Below, piece by piece: positions 53,795 to 61,990 of a stretch of 64,000 nt of DNA. Position 1 is the stretch's first letter. The number at the start of each line of letters is the position of its first letter. The translations under genes were made by a program, and so were the position numbers. Origin of the DNA: Marivirga sericea (GTDB lineage: Bacteria; Bacteroidota; Bacteroidia; Cytophagales; Cyclobacteriaceae); contig NZ_FXAW01000004.1 of the NCBI RefSeq assembly GCF_900177665.1, forward strand, positions 186,001 to 250,000. Reading direction: 5' to 3'. Under the pieces are notes generated by a model, which was not told the DNA's origin, made no database searches, and was given only the letters and a program-made list of their open reading frames with translations.

Positions 53795-56086
53795 ATGTTA
53801 CACATTTTACAAAGATCGCTAATCATATTAGCGACAGTGCTTTTATCATTTACTACTTATGCTCAGAATTCGATTAACGGAATTGTTAAATCCAAGTATG
53901 ATGATGAAGCCTTAGTAGGTGCAAATGTAGTATTATTGCCCCTTTCAAAAGGAAGTACCACAAATGTTAGCGGTCAATTCACTCTTGATAACATCCCAAA
54001 TGGTGAATATCAAATCAAGGTAAGCTATGTAGGTTTTAAAACTGAAGAACGCTCCATAACCTTGACTGAAGATCGGTCATTTTTCTTTTTTCTGGAGAAA
54101 GATAAGCTAATTGGAGAAGAAGTGGTGGTCAGCGCCATTCGAGCAGATAAACTTGCTCCCATTACACAGACGACCTTGACTGACCAAGAAATTAAATCCG
54201 TATTCAATGGGCAAGATGGGGCATTTGTATTGGAGCAATTAACCCCTTCTATTCAAGTGAATTCAGATGCTGGAACGCGATTTACTAATTATGGAAGTAT
54301 GCGCTTAAGGGGCATCGATCAGGGAAGAATTAATATAACATTAAATGGAGTTCCCCTAAATGACATGATCGATCAGGGTGTGTTCTTTTCAAATTTTACG
54401 GATATTACACGAAGTATGGAAAGTGTGCAAGTTCAGAGAGGAGTTGGAACGAGCACAAATGGAACTGCTTCCTATGCGGGATCAATCGGATATGAATCAG
54501 AAGATATCAATACAGAAAATCCTGAAGCTACCGTAACTTTATTAGGTGGATCATTTAATACCTGGCAAGGCACCGCTGAGGTAAAAACTGGAATGATGGA
54601 AAATAATACTGCTTTTTATACTCGATTAAGCAGAACTTATAGCGATGGCTACAGAGATCATTCAGGTTCTGATGCCTACTCTTTCTTTTTTAGCGGAGGA
54701 TGGTTTGGAGAAAAGGACATCATCAAAATCAACGGATTTAACGGAAGAACTAAAAATGATTTAGCCTATTCACCAGTTCCAGAATCCTTGATAGAAGAAG
54801 ATCCAAGGACCAATGTCAACAATCCTAACGATATCGATGATTTCGGGCAGTCATTATTACAATTAGAGCACACTCACTTTTTCAATGAGAATTCGACTTT
54901 AACTTCATCAGCTTATTACGGTGCTGCAGGTGGAGACTTCCCGTTTACTTATAATGTTGATAGCGTAACTTTAGCTAGTATAAATTACCCCCTGTTTAAT
55001 GATCACTACGGTGTAATGAGCTACTTTAACCAAAAGTACACTGATATAGAATGGACTACTGGAGTACATGCTTATCGCTTTAATAGAGAAAACATTGAAC
55101 AAATGGTGCCGAACTTCGACAATCCTTATTATCAAGATCAGTCAATAAAAGATGAAATCAGTGGATTTGCAAAAGCTACCTACAGGATTGGTGATTTCAG
55201 CATTTTAGGAGATATACAAGCTAGATTTGTAACGCTTGATATGATTCCGGACACAGACTTCTTAGGTGCAGACCGTTCAATTCCAACATACGACTGGACC
55301 TTTATAAATCCAAAAATTGGAGTAACCTATGAGATTACTCCTTCGCTTAACGCTTATGCCTCTTATGGACGTTCTGGTAGAGAGCCCACAAGAAGTAATT
55401 ATTTAGGAGATACACAGATCAACCTAGGAAATATTGACAGTTTGCAAAACCAAAACCTCGTACAACCGGAATATGTAAATGATTTCGAAACGGGAGTAAG
55501 ATTCAATACAAAAAAAGCCAAAGTCAACTTTAATGCTTTCTATATGGATTTTGAGAATGAGATCGCTCCCATAGGTGAGTTCATCCCCCAATATTTTATA
55601 CAGCTTTATGAGAACCAAGAGGCGTCTTTTAGACGAGGAATTGAGCTAGATTGGCAATTAGCACTTGTTGAGAAATTACAAATCAGAGGTAATGCTACTT
55701 ATATGCAAAGTATCATTAGCGAATATAGTCCTGAGGGAAGTAATGAGGTATTTAAAGACATTAAAACACCTTATAGCCCTGAGTACTTTGCTAATATTAC
55801 TTTACAATATCAAGCTTTTGAAAACTTTGGAGCCAGTATTCATACGCGATTTGTTGGGAAAAGCTATACAACATTAACCAACGATGAAAATTTTGTATTA
55901 CCTAGCTATTCAGTAACAAATGTGCAGTTGTTCTCAAATATTGGTCAGCATTACAGAGTTGAATTGGATATCAATAATATTTTAAGTGAGCAGTACTATA
56001 CAGATGGCGGTCCTGTTGGAAACGAAATGGGGTACTTTGTACAAGCACCAGCCCATTTCTATGCTACCTTTATTGCAAAATTTTAA
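53795..56086 (+). CDS. TonB-dependent receptor, probable thiamin/thiamin-precursor receptor
   Basis: Outer-membrane receptor of 763 residues. Signal peptide (about 1-22, TTYAQ); carboxypeptidase-regulatory-like domain (about 25-110, LVGANVVLLPLSKGSTTNVS); plug (about 115-230, SMRLRGIDQGRINITLNGVP and VQVQRGVG); 22-strand barrel ending in the aromatic HFYATFIAKF. The TPP riboswitch directly upstream and the PnuT and THI5-like neighbours point to thiamin or a precursor as ligand. It corresponds to the thiamin-regulated outer-membrane receptor described for Bacteroidota (OMR1), a family-level inference. A strong terminator follows. Confidence 0.93.
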   Translation: MLHILQRSLIILATVLLSFTTYAQNSINGIVKSKYDDEALVGANVVLLPLSKGSTTNVSGQFTLDNIPNGEYQIKVSYVGFKTEERSITLTEDRSFFFFLEKDKLIGEEVVVSAIRADKLAPITQTTLTDQEIKSVFNGQDGAFVLEQLTPSIQVNSDAGTRFTNYGSMRLRGIDQGRINITLNGVPLNDMIDQGVFFSNFTDITRSMESVQVQRGVGTSTNGTASYAGSIGYESEDINTENPEATVTLLGGSFNTWQGTAEVKTGMMENNTAFYTRLSRTYSDGYRDHSGSDAYSFFFSGGWFGEKDIIKINGFNGRTKNDLAYSPVPESLIEEDPRTNVNNPNDIDDFGQSLLQLEHTHFFNENSTLTSSAYYGAAGGDFPFTYNVDSVTLASINYPLFNDHYGVMSYFNQKYTDIEWTTGVHAYRFNRENIEQMVPNFDNPYYQDQSIKDEISGFAKATYRIGDFSILGDIQARFVTLDMIPDTDFLGADRSIPTYDWTFINPKIGVTYEITPSLNAYASYGRSGREPTRSNYLGDTQINLGNIDSLQNQNLVQPEYVNDFETGVRFNTKKAKVNFNAFYMDFENEIAPIGEFIPQYFIQLYENQEASFRRGIELDWQLALVEKLQIRGNATYMQSIISEYSPEGSNEVFKDIKTPYSPEYFANITLQYQAFENFGASIHTRFVGKSYTTLTNDENFVLPSYSVTNVQLFSNIGQHYRVELDINNILSEQYYTDGGPVGNEMGYFVQAPAHFYATFIAKF

Positions 56087-56091
56087 CTAAA

Positions 56092-56136
56092 TAAACCCAC
56101 TTAGGAATTCACTTTTCCTAACTGGGTTTACTTTTT
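56092..56136 (+). terminator. Rho-independent terminator of the thiamin locus
   Basis: TAAACCCA-C-TTAGGAA pairs with TTCCTAA-C-TGGGTTTA (56092-56107, 56115-56130): 15 base pairs with a single C-C mismatch, followed by CTTTTT. It lies immediately after the TonB receptor stop. Confidence 0.9.
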
Positions 56137-56147
56137 AAATCTTTCTT

Positions 56148-57203
56148 ATGAAAAACAAAACAATCATCCCATTTTATGATATAAAAAAATATCCTAATGA
56201 AGTGCTAGTAGTAGATGCTCACCATCCGCAAGGTTTTGATTTATCCCATTGGAGAGGAGCAGCAGTTCCCGAACAGTGCGAAGCTGATACTAGTACAGAG
56301 ATTGTTTTAAAGGCAATTCAAAACCAACTTCCTGAACTGGGAAAAACTTATGTAACCAACAATCACTATGATATTGATGGCTTTTTGGGTGTCTGGGCCA
56401 TTTTCAACCCAGAGAAAGCCTTACGACATTATGACCTTCTAGTTGAAATGGCACAAATAGGAGATTTTAGAGAGATAAACTTTCAATACTCTGAATGGAG
56501 AAAAGCATTAAAATTAGTGTGCTGGCTTAATGAAGCAGAAGCTGAAATATTTTACCCTCCTTTTGGAGCACCGGAAATAGCAGAAAAGGAAATGGAGGCA
56601 TGCGTTCCCAAGTATGCGCATTTTCTAGATGCATTTAATGCGCTTATAGATTTATCGATTAAAGAAATTCCTTCAACAGAAGAGTTTCTTCTGGTTTTGA
56701 ATCACTTAGATAAAATCAATCAGCAGGAAACAGTTCAAGATATTAGAATAAATATTGTTCAAGCTGAACAACCGCTCCACTATTACGCACTATACAGCAA
56801 AAGCCAACAAGCCGATATTGTTATGAGCATTTACCCTGGTAATCGATATGAGCTTGAATTTAAATACACAACATGGATCAACACGACTAGGAAGCATTTT
56901 CCTAGAATTAGCATGAAAAAGCTTTGTAATCAATTGAATGCCATTGAAGAAACTGAAAAAAAATGGGAAGCAGAACATTTCACTGATACTGCACCAATAC
57001 TTCGTCTAACAGGGGAGAAATTAAGTAAAAAAGAGCGATACCAAAGTCCTTGTTTTCGACTTATCCACTCATCAAGTATTTCACCGGAGGATTTTCAAAA
57101 TATTTGTTTAAACTATTTTAGAGAACATTATAAACCACTTTCAAGTGGAGAAACACTAGATTGGACAGAAATCCGAAATTTGAATGCGAAGATTTTTACC
57201 TAA
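56148..57203 (+). CDS. Conserved hypothetical protein with DHH-like motif
   Basis: Cytosolic-looking protein of 351 residues that I do not recognise. Near the N terminus: DAHHPQGFDLSHWRGA, then TNNHYDIDGFLGVWAIFNP (about 69-87). The latter recalls the DHH/DHHA phosphoesterase motif (metal-binding N/D-H-x-D-x-D-G), although only one such motif is clear. Downstream residues EIFYPPFGAPEIAEKEM and SPCFRLIHSS are distinctive. No signal peptide or membrane helix. It follows the thiamin-locus terminator by 12 bp, so it needs its own promoter, and an active role in thiamin uptake is not implied. Confidence 0.6.
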   Translation: MKNKTIIPFYDIKKYPNEVLVVDAHHPQGFDLSHWRGAAVPEQCEADTSTEIVLKAIQNQLPELGKTYVTNNHYDIDGFLGVWAIFNPEKALRHYDLLVEMAQIGDFREINFQYSEWRKALKLVCWLNEAEAEIFYPPFGAPEIAEKEMEACVPKYAHFLDAFNALIDLSIKEIPSTEEFLLVLNHLDKINQQETVQDIRINIVQAEQPLHYYALYSKSQQADIVMSIYPGNRYELEFKYTTWINTTRKHFPRISMKKLCNQLNAIEETEKKWEAEHFTDTAPILRLTGEKLSKKERYQSPCFRLIHSSSISPEDFQNICLNYFREHYKPLSSGETLDWTEIRNLNAKIFT

Positions 57204-57239
57204 AAAAACCTCCTAGATAGCAATAATCCAGAAGGTTTG
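57202..57239 (-). terminator. Terminator of the DUF5606 gene (minus strand)
   Basis: On the minus strand AAACCTTCTGG pairs with CTAGGAGGTTT (11 bp with two G-U pairs; plus-strand arms 57206-57216 and 57228-57238), followed by T-run. On the plus strand the same arms have C-A mismatches, so orientation is clear. Confidence 0.75.
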
Positions 57240-57267
57240 AGATCCTTACTTCAAAAAATAGAGAAAA

Positions 57268-57687
57268 TTAATTTTCTTTTTCTTCTCCTTTAGCAGTTAA
57301 AACTTCAGGCGCTTCTTTTAATAAGGTGTTGTACCAATTTACTAGTTTTTTCACATCGGAAGGATAAACTTGATTCTCATCGTAGTTTGGCAATACATGT
57401 TTCAAAAAGGACATGATCTCTTCTTTAGATGATTTATTATCAATTCCCAGATCATCACCGAATTCTTCATGCATGGTATTAAAAATCTTTTGCAAGGGTA
57501 CATTCCCTTCTGCATCAGTAGTGTATATTGAAATCTCATCCAAGATGGACACTCTATCATGTGCATGGGCTACAAGTTTCTGCTTCTTCTCATCTAAAGA
57601 TTCTAAAATAACGCCTGTTCTTGATGGTTTCACTACCTGAAACAAACCACCTTTTCCTGTAACTGATGCTATATCTTTTAAAGTCAT
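57268..57687 (-). CDS. DUF5606 family protein
   Basis: Small protein of 139 residues: MTLKDIASVTGKGGLFQVVK, then SILDEISIYTTDAEG and a C-terminal Lys/Glu-rich tail. The pattern fits the Bacteroidota DUF5606 family, small cytosolic proteins with an SH3-like N-terminal half and helical C-terminal half; no function is known. Convergent with the 351-aa hypothetical gene, with a terminator overlapping that gene's end. The gene upstream on the same strand (bifunctional nuclease) is separated by 189 bp and a terminator, so this one is monocistronic. Confidence 0.8.
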   Translation of the reverse strand: MTLKDIASVTGKGGLFQVVKPSRTGVILESLDEKKQKLVAHAHDRVSILDEISIYTTDAEGNVPLQKIFNTMHEEFGDDLGIDNKSSKEEIMSFLKHVLPNYDENQVYPSDVKKLVNWYNTLLKEAPEVLTAKGEEKEN

Positions 57688-57814
57688 TTTTTATCGTCTT
57701 ATTATTTAATGGACGAATTTAGTGCAAACATTTCCGATATCACAAAATTGTAAGCTTGATTTTAATAGAAATTTGCCTTTTGACTTATCTAGCTTAAAGA
57801 AAACTTATTCCGGA

Positions 57815-57853
57815 TCAAAAAAAATAGCCTCTCCAATTAAGGAAAGGCTATTT
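57815..57853 (-). terminator. Terminator of the etfB-etfA-bifunctional nuclease operon
   Basis: On the minus strand a 13-bp stem AAATAGCCTTTCC/GGAGAGGCTATTT (one G-U pair; plus arms 57822-57834 and 57841-57853) is followed by eight Ts. Confidence 0.88.
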
Positions 57854-57876
57854 GACTTAAAAAAGTAAGATCATAT

Positions 57877-58503
57877 TTAATTCCTTCTATTTATCTCATC
57901 ACGGATTTTGGCCGCTTTTTCATAATCCTCACTCTGGATCATCTTGTCCAGTAAATCATTCAATTTATCCATCGGCATATTTTTCAATTTGTCGAAATCG
58001 GATTTAGAAGGGGGCGTTGAAGATCCAGATCCCGGTGAAGATGATTTTTCCACGGGCTTTTTCAATTCAGAAATATCGTCTTCGTCTTTTTCATCAGATA
58101 ATACAATACCTGCTTCTGACATGATTTTTTCATATGTGTAAATAGGAGCGTCAAAACGTATCCCAATAGCTATTGCATCAGAAGGTCTACTGTCTATTTC
58201 TACCGTTTCCATACCATTATCGCAAACAATCTTGGCAAAAAACACACCTTCCTTCAAATCTGATATCACAATCTCTTTAACTGAATAATTGAAACTATGC
58301 GCAAAAGATTTAAACAGATCGTGTGTCATTGGCCTATTGGGTACAATTTTTTCTATTTCAATTGCAATGGCCTGTGCTTCAAACATTCCAATAATGATAG
58401 GAAGTCTTCTACTGCCGGGCGTCTCACCCAACACCAAGGCAAACGATCCTGATTGCGACTGACTAGACGATAAACCTAATATTTCTAATTTGATTTTATC
58501 CAC
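57877..58503 (-). CDS. Bifunctional nuclease domain protein with UVR motif
   Basis: BFN (DUF151) family, proteins with RNase/DNase activity in plants and of unsettled role in bacteria. The 208 residues hold the BFN domain (about 1-135: LVLGETPGSRRLPIIIGMFE, MTHDLFKSF, SRPSDAIAIGIRFDAPIY), a Ser/Pro/Gly linker (about 150-172) and a C-terminal UVR helix pair (about 176-206, DYEKAAKIRDEINRR), as in UvrB/UvrC interaction motifs. The start is GTG at 58501-58503, 9 bp after the etfA stop, so it is cotranscribed with the electron transfer flavoprotein genes. Confidence 0.88.
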   Translation of the reverse strand: MDKIKLEILGLSSSQSQSGSFALVLGETPGSRRLPIIIGMFEAQAIAIEIEKIVPNRPMTHDLFKSFAHSFNYSVKEIVISDLKEGVFFAKIVCDNGMETVEIDSRPSDAIAIGIRFDAPIYTYEKIMSEAGIVLSDEKDEDDISELKKPVEKSSSPGSGSSTPPSKSDFDKLKNMPMDKLNDLLDKMIQSEDYEKAAKIRDEINRRN

Positions 58504-58512
58504 AAGTGAATT

Positions 58513-59469
58513 TTAGTTTTGTGCTGCTTTTAATGCTTCCGTTAATTTAGGAACTACATCAAATGCATCTCCTACAATTCCGTAATCTGCTGCTGAGAAG
58601 AACGGTGCTTCTTCATCTTTGTTAATCACTAAAATATATTTTGAAGAATTCACCCCTGCTAAATGCTGGATAGCTCCAGATATACCGATTGCAATATATA
58701 ATTGTGGGGACACTTTTACCCCTGTTTGACCAACGTGTTCGTGGTGAGGTCTCCATCCAATATCTGAAACAGGCTTAGAACATCCAGTAGCTGCCCCTAA
58801 TGTTTTAGCTAAATCCTCAATCATTCCCCAGTTTTCCGGGCCTTTCATTCCTCTACCACCTGAAACTACTAATTCTGCTTCCGGTAATAATATCTCACCT
58901 TCTTGCTTATCTTGAGAAGTAATTTTTACTGCGAAATCTGCATCATCTAATGACGGTTCAAATGCCTCAACTGAAGCTTCTCCACCATCTTCTTTTAATT
59001 CTACCGCATTTTTCTTAATCCCAATAATTTTAGTTTCTGTGGTCATTTCTACATTGGCAAAAGCCTTACCTGTATAAATACTTCTTTTCACTGAAAATCC
59101 ACTTGACGTATCAGGTAAATCAGCTACATTAGAAACGAAAGCAGCTTTCATTTTGGCAGCCACTCTTGCTGCTACAGGATCTCCTAATGAAGATTTAGCA
59201 AGCACTAACGTTTTTGCTCCCTCCTTTTCCATTGCCTGAGCAATTACTTTTGCATAAGGCTGGATGAGTCCTTTTTCTAACTTGGAATCTGCAGCATGTA
59301 AAACTTTAGAAGCTCCAGCTGATCCAGCTGCCTTCAAAACTGATTCTTCCACTGGACCAATTGCTATGGCGGTTACATCCTCTCCCATTGCCGCAGCATA
59401 AGATACTGCTTCAAGAGATGATTTTTTAATTTCGCCTTCTGCGTGTTCTATAAATACTAATATTGACAT
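58513..59469 (-). CDS. etfA: Electron transfer flavoprotein subunit alpha
   Basis: FAD-binding subunit that accepts electrons from acyl-CoA dehydrogenases and passes them to ETF-quinone oxidoreductase. The 318 residues have the N-terminal alpha/beta domain (MSILVFIEHAEGEIKKSS) and the C-terminal FAD domain (about 190-315: VVSGGRGMKGPENW, GQTGVKVSPQLYIAIGISGA, VINKDEEAPFF). It lies 51 bp after etfB. Together with the enoyl-CoA hydratase at 25164 it suggests fatty acid beta-oxidation. Confidence 0.96.
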   Translation of the reverse strand: MSILVFIEHAEGEIKKSSLEAVSYAAAMGEDVTAIAIGPVEESVLKAAGSAGASKVLHAADSKLEKGLIQPYAKVIAQAMEKEGAKTLVLAKSSLGDPVAARVAAKMKAAFVSNVADLPDTSSGFSVKRSIYTGKAFANVEMTTETKIIGIKKNAVELKEDGGEASVEAFEPSLDDADFAVKITSQDKQEGEILLPEAELVVSGGRGMKGPENWGMIEDLAKTLGAATGCSKPVSDIGWRPHHEHVGQTGVKVSPQLYIAIGISGAIQHLAGVNSSKYILVINKDEEAPFFSAADYGIVGDAFDVVPKLTEALKAAQN

Positions 59470-59520
59470 ATCTTTTGTATAATTTCGTTCAACAATGATT
59501 AATAGGCAAATCAGTTAATC

Positions 59521-60258
59521 TTAAATAACTTTAGCCTCATTTTTCAACAATTTCACCAACTCTCCTACATTGTCGGCATCAATCATTTTTACATCACCTT
59601 TGGCAGGTGGCAACTCGTATTGCTGTAATTTAACTGCTTCCGAAGCATCTGATGGTGCAAGCACCTCCAACTTTTTACTTCTCGCTGACATAATTCCTCT
59701 CATGTTAGGAATTTTCCATTCTGCAATTGGCTCTTGACAACCTGCAATAAAGGGTAAATCCAATTCTAAATACTCCTTACCACCTTCAATTTCGCGGGCT
59801 AACTTAGCTGTTTGACCTTCGATATCTAATTTCATTACTGGAGAGATTGCTGGCAAACCTAATAATTCACCTACCATTCCGTGTACCATTCCGCCATTAA
59901 AATCTATTGATTCTCTTCCCATCATGATTAAATCATAACCGGCATCTTTAGCGTGGTTAGCAATTTGCTCCGCTACAAAATATGAGTCTGTTGGCTCCGC
60001 ATCAATTCTGATCGCATCATCAGCTCCAATTGCCAATGCTTTTCTTATAGTAGGTTCTGTTTCAGAAGTTCCTACATTTAGAACTGTAACAGTACCACCT
60101 GAAGCTTCTTTTAATTCAACAGCTCTTGCCAAGGCATAATCATCATATGGGCCAATGATGTACTGCACTCCGTCTGAATTAAATTTTGTATTATCGTCCG
60201 TAAAGGAAATCTTTGCCGTTGTATCCGGCACGTGCGTAATGCAAACTAATATTTTCAT
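59521..60258 (-). CDS. etfB: Electron transfer flavoprotein subunit beta
   Basis: AMP-binding ETF subunit, 245 residues. MKILVCITHVPDTTAKISFT, the DDYALARAVELKEASGG segment and ISPVMKLDIEGQTAKLAREI are typical of ETF beta, and GRESIDFNGGMVHGMVGELL forms the AMP-binding part. First gene of the etfB-etfA-BFN operon; the 133-bp gap to the divergent TPR gene must hold its promoter. Confidence 0.96.
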   Translation of the reverse strand: MKILVCITHVPDTTAKISFTDDNTKFNSDGVQYIIGPYDDYALARAVELKEASGGTVTVLNVGTSETEPTIRKALAIGADDAIRIDAEPTDSYFVAEQIANHAKDAGYDLIMMGRESIDFNGGMVHGMVGELLGLPAISPVMKLDIEGQTAKLAREIEGGKEYLELDLPFIAGCQEPIAEWKIPNMRGIMSARSKKLEVLAPSDASEAVKLQQYELPPAKGDVKMIDADNVGELVKLLKNEAKVI

Positions 60259-60391
60259 AAAATATATTGAGTTTATAGTTCATTGCCTAAAACACTTTTT
60301 GTTAAAGACAATTTGAAGATTTATAAAGTATAACTGATATTAAAGCCCGAAGTTAAGTATAATTGAAAAAAATAAAAATTGAATCCGACTA

Positions 60392-60712
60392 ATGAATGAA
60401 GATAGAATAGCACAACTTGAAAAATTTCTAGAAGAATCTCCCAATGATCCCTTTTTACTCTATGCTTTGGCTACTGAATACAAAGAAGAAATACCCCAAA
60501 AAGCCAAGAAACTTTTCGATGAATTGCTAGAAAAGCATGAAAGCTATATCGGAACTTATTATCATGCGGCCGCTTTGTATGCTGAATTCTTTGACAGAGA
60601 TATAGCTGAGGAAATTTACCAAAAAGGAATTGCACTTGCTCAAAAAAATGGAGAACATCATGCGCTAAGGGAATTGCAGAATGCTTATACGAATTTTCAG
60701 TTTGAGGAGTAG
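60392..60712 (+). CDS. Small tetratricopeptide repeat protein
   Basis: Cytosolic protein of 106 residues made of about two and a half TPR helices pairs (PNDPFLLYALATEYKE, YIGTYYHAAALYAEFFDRDI, EIYQKGIALAQKNG). No signal peptide or other domain. Divergent from etfB; partner unknown. Confidence 0.8.
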   Translation: MNEDRIAQLEKFLEESPNDPFLLYALATEYKEEIPQKAKKLFDELLEKHESYIGTYYHAAALYAEFFDRDIAEEIYQKGIALAQKNGEHHALRELQNAYTNFQFEE

Positions 60713-60794
60713 AGAATAGATTTCAGAATCAAGAACCTAGATTCAAGATTTACAGCTGCGTTAAGCTCATCTCTATTGAAAAAAAGAAAGAGGC

Positions 60795-61436
60795 TTAAAA
60801 GGAATATGCAATTGAAAAAAGAGCTGATCTATTTTTTACCATAATACCTCCTGAAGAGCCAATAACAAGGCCTGGGTAGAAATCTTTAAAACCAATAAAA
60901 ACATCACAACTAATACTAAAATCTTTTATTATTTGCTGGCTTATTCCTAAAACACAACCCAAGTCAGTTTGAGAGGCCAGTAGCGATACTGGGTCTTGGT
61001 CTTTTGGTTGCCATTTTCTAACTATTATACCAGTATTTATAGACCTGTTTCCAGTTAATAAATACTTAATTATAATAGGAACTTAAAAGGCAAAATGCCT
61101 TTGCGTTGCTGTGTCATCTAAAGTTGGAAATAGTGATCCTTTCCCGTACCAATATATTTCATCTACCAGTGGTGATTTACTTTTAGCCCTGAAATATAGG
61201 TTGATTCCAGACTGTAGTTGAACTCTATTGCCTATCACATTCCTTGAAACACTAAATCCTATGCGAGTTGCCATTGCCGGATAATCTTCTGTTTCAAATC
61301 CTGTCACAGCAAATTTGGTTATCCCTACTCCTACATTGGCACTGAAGTTATAAGTCTTATTCTGCTCACTATGACTTTGAGAATAGATAAAACACATAGA
61401 ACATAGATAAAATGTAATAAATAGTATAAGTTTCAT
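60795..61436 (-). pseudogene. Outer-membrane beta-barrel protein interrupted by an in-frame stop
   Basis: The first 117 codons encode a signal peptide (MKLILFITFYLCSMCFIYSQ) and a beta-barrel start (SANVGVGITKFAVTGFE, GNRVQLQSGINLYF). A TAA at 61083-61085 follows RHFAF. The same frame then stays open for another 95 codons (VPIIIKYLLTGNRSINTG to VKNRSALFSIAYSF, ending in the terminal Phe expected of barrels) before its real stop at 60795. A 213-codon barrel gene is therefore split by one nonsense codon. The next minus-strand gene upstream is also broken. Sequencing error, pseudogene or recoding are the alternatives; decay is most likely. Confidence 0.82.
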
Positions 61437-61449
61437 AGATTTTTTATAG

Positions 61450-61477
61450 CCAGATGGTTTTAACTAAAACCGCCTGG
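61450..61477. other. Hairpin between the two broken genes
   Basis: CCAG (61450-61453) and CTGG (61474-61477) form outer arms, with GGTTTT/AAAACC inner pairing. No T-run follows on either strand, so it is not a clear terminator. Confidence 0.3.
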
Positions 61478-61496
61478 ATAAAATATTATTGTATTA

Positions 61497-61936
61497 TTAT
61501 GGGCAATCTAACTCTACCCAGTTATCTCCTACACCTCTTGATGTAGCTTCCAAGTTTACTATAGTAAATTCAATTGTTGGTACAGCACCATCTTGCCAAT
61601 ATATTAGGTTATCTGTTAATGCTCCTTCATCTATCACAATATCTAATGCCTCTGAGGTAGTCTCTTGATCAGGAAAACTTTCACTATGACTATAGTTTTG
61701 TCCATTCATTGTTACTGTGATCCTATATGAACAATCTCTTGCAGCTAAGGATGTTCTATAATTATTCCAATTGCAAAAAAAGTGGTTCTTTTTTTTCCAT
61801 AAGCTTGAACATATACTGTAGGAGTATAGTTGTTTTCTGATATTATAAAATCAGCTGATCCACTAACAAAAACCTTTCTGTCAATCAATAACTTTAAACT
61901 GCTTGTTAGAGTTAAATCAATACAACTGTCATCTCT
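61497..61936 (-). pseudogene. Remnant of a secreted-protein gene with homopolymer frameshift
   Basis: Minus-strand coding-like sequence in two frames. Upstream segment (61936 to about 61780): LTLTSSLKLLIDRKVFVSGS to TVYVQAYGKK, without a plausible start. Downstream segment (about 61775 to 61497): CNWNNYRTSLAARDCSYRIT to DNWVELDCP. They join across an A8/T8 run at 61789-61796 and an A7/T7 run at 61775-61781 if one base is removed or two added. The protein looks like a fragment of a beta-rich extracellular repeat protein. The 5' end is missing, so the gene is truncated as well as frameshifted. Confidence 0.6.
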
Positions 61937-61990
61937 CTAACATTTTTTAAAGAGAAGATTTACTTATTTAGAAATCCTAAATTACAAACT

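Noticed and set aside
53689-53877. 62-codon plus-strand open frame
   Set aside because: It lies over the third aptamer and its leader, overlapping the TonB receptor start in another frame.
60727-60755. GAATCAAGAACCTAGATTCAAG-like repeat after the small TPR gene
   Set aside because: Too degenerate and single-copy in the window to be called a repeat element.
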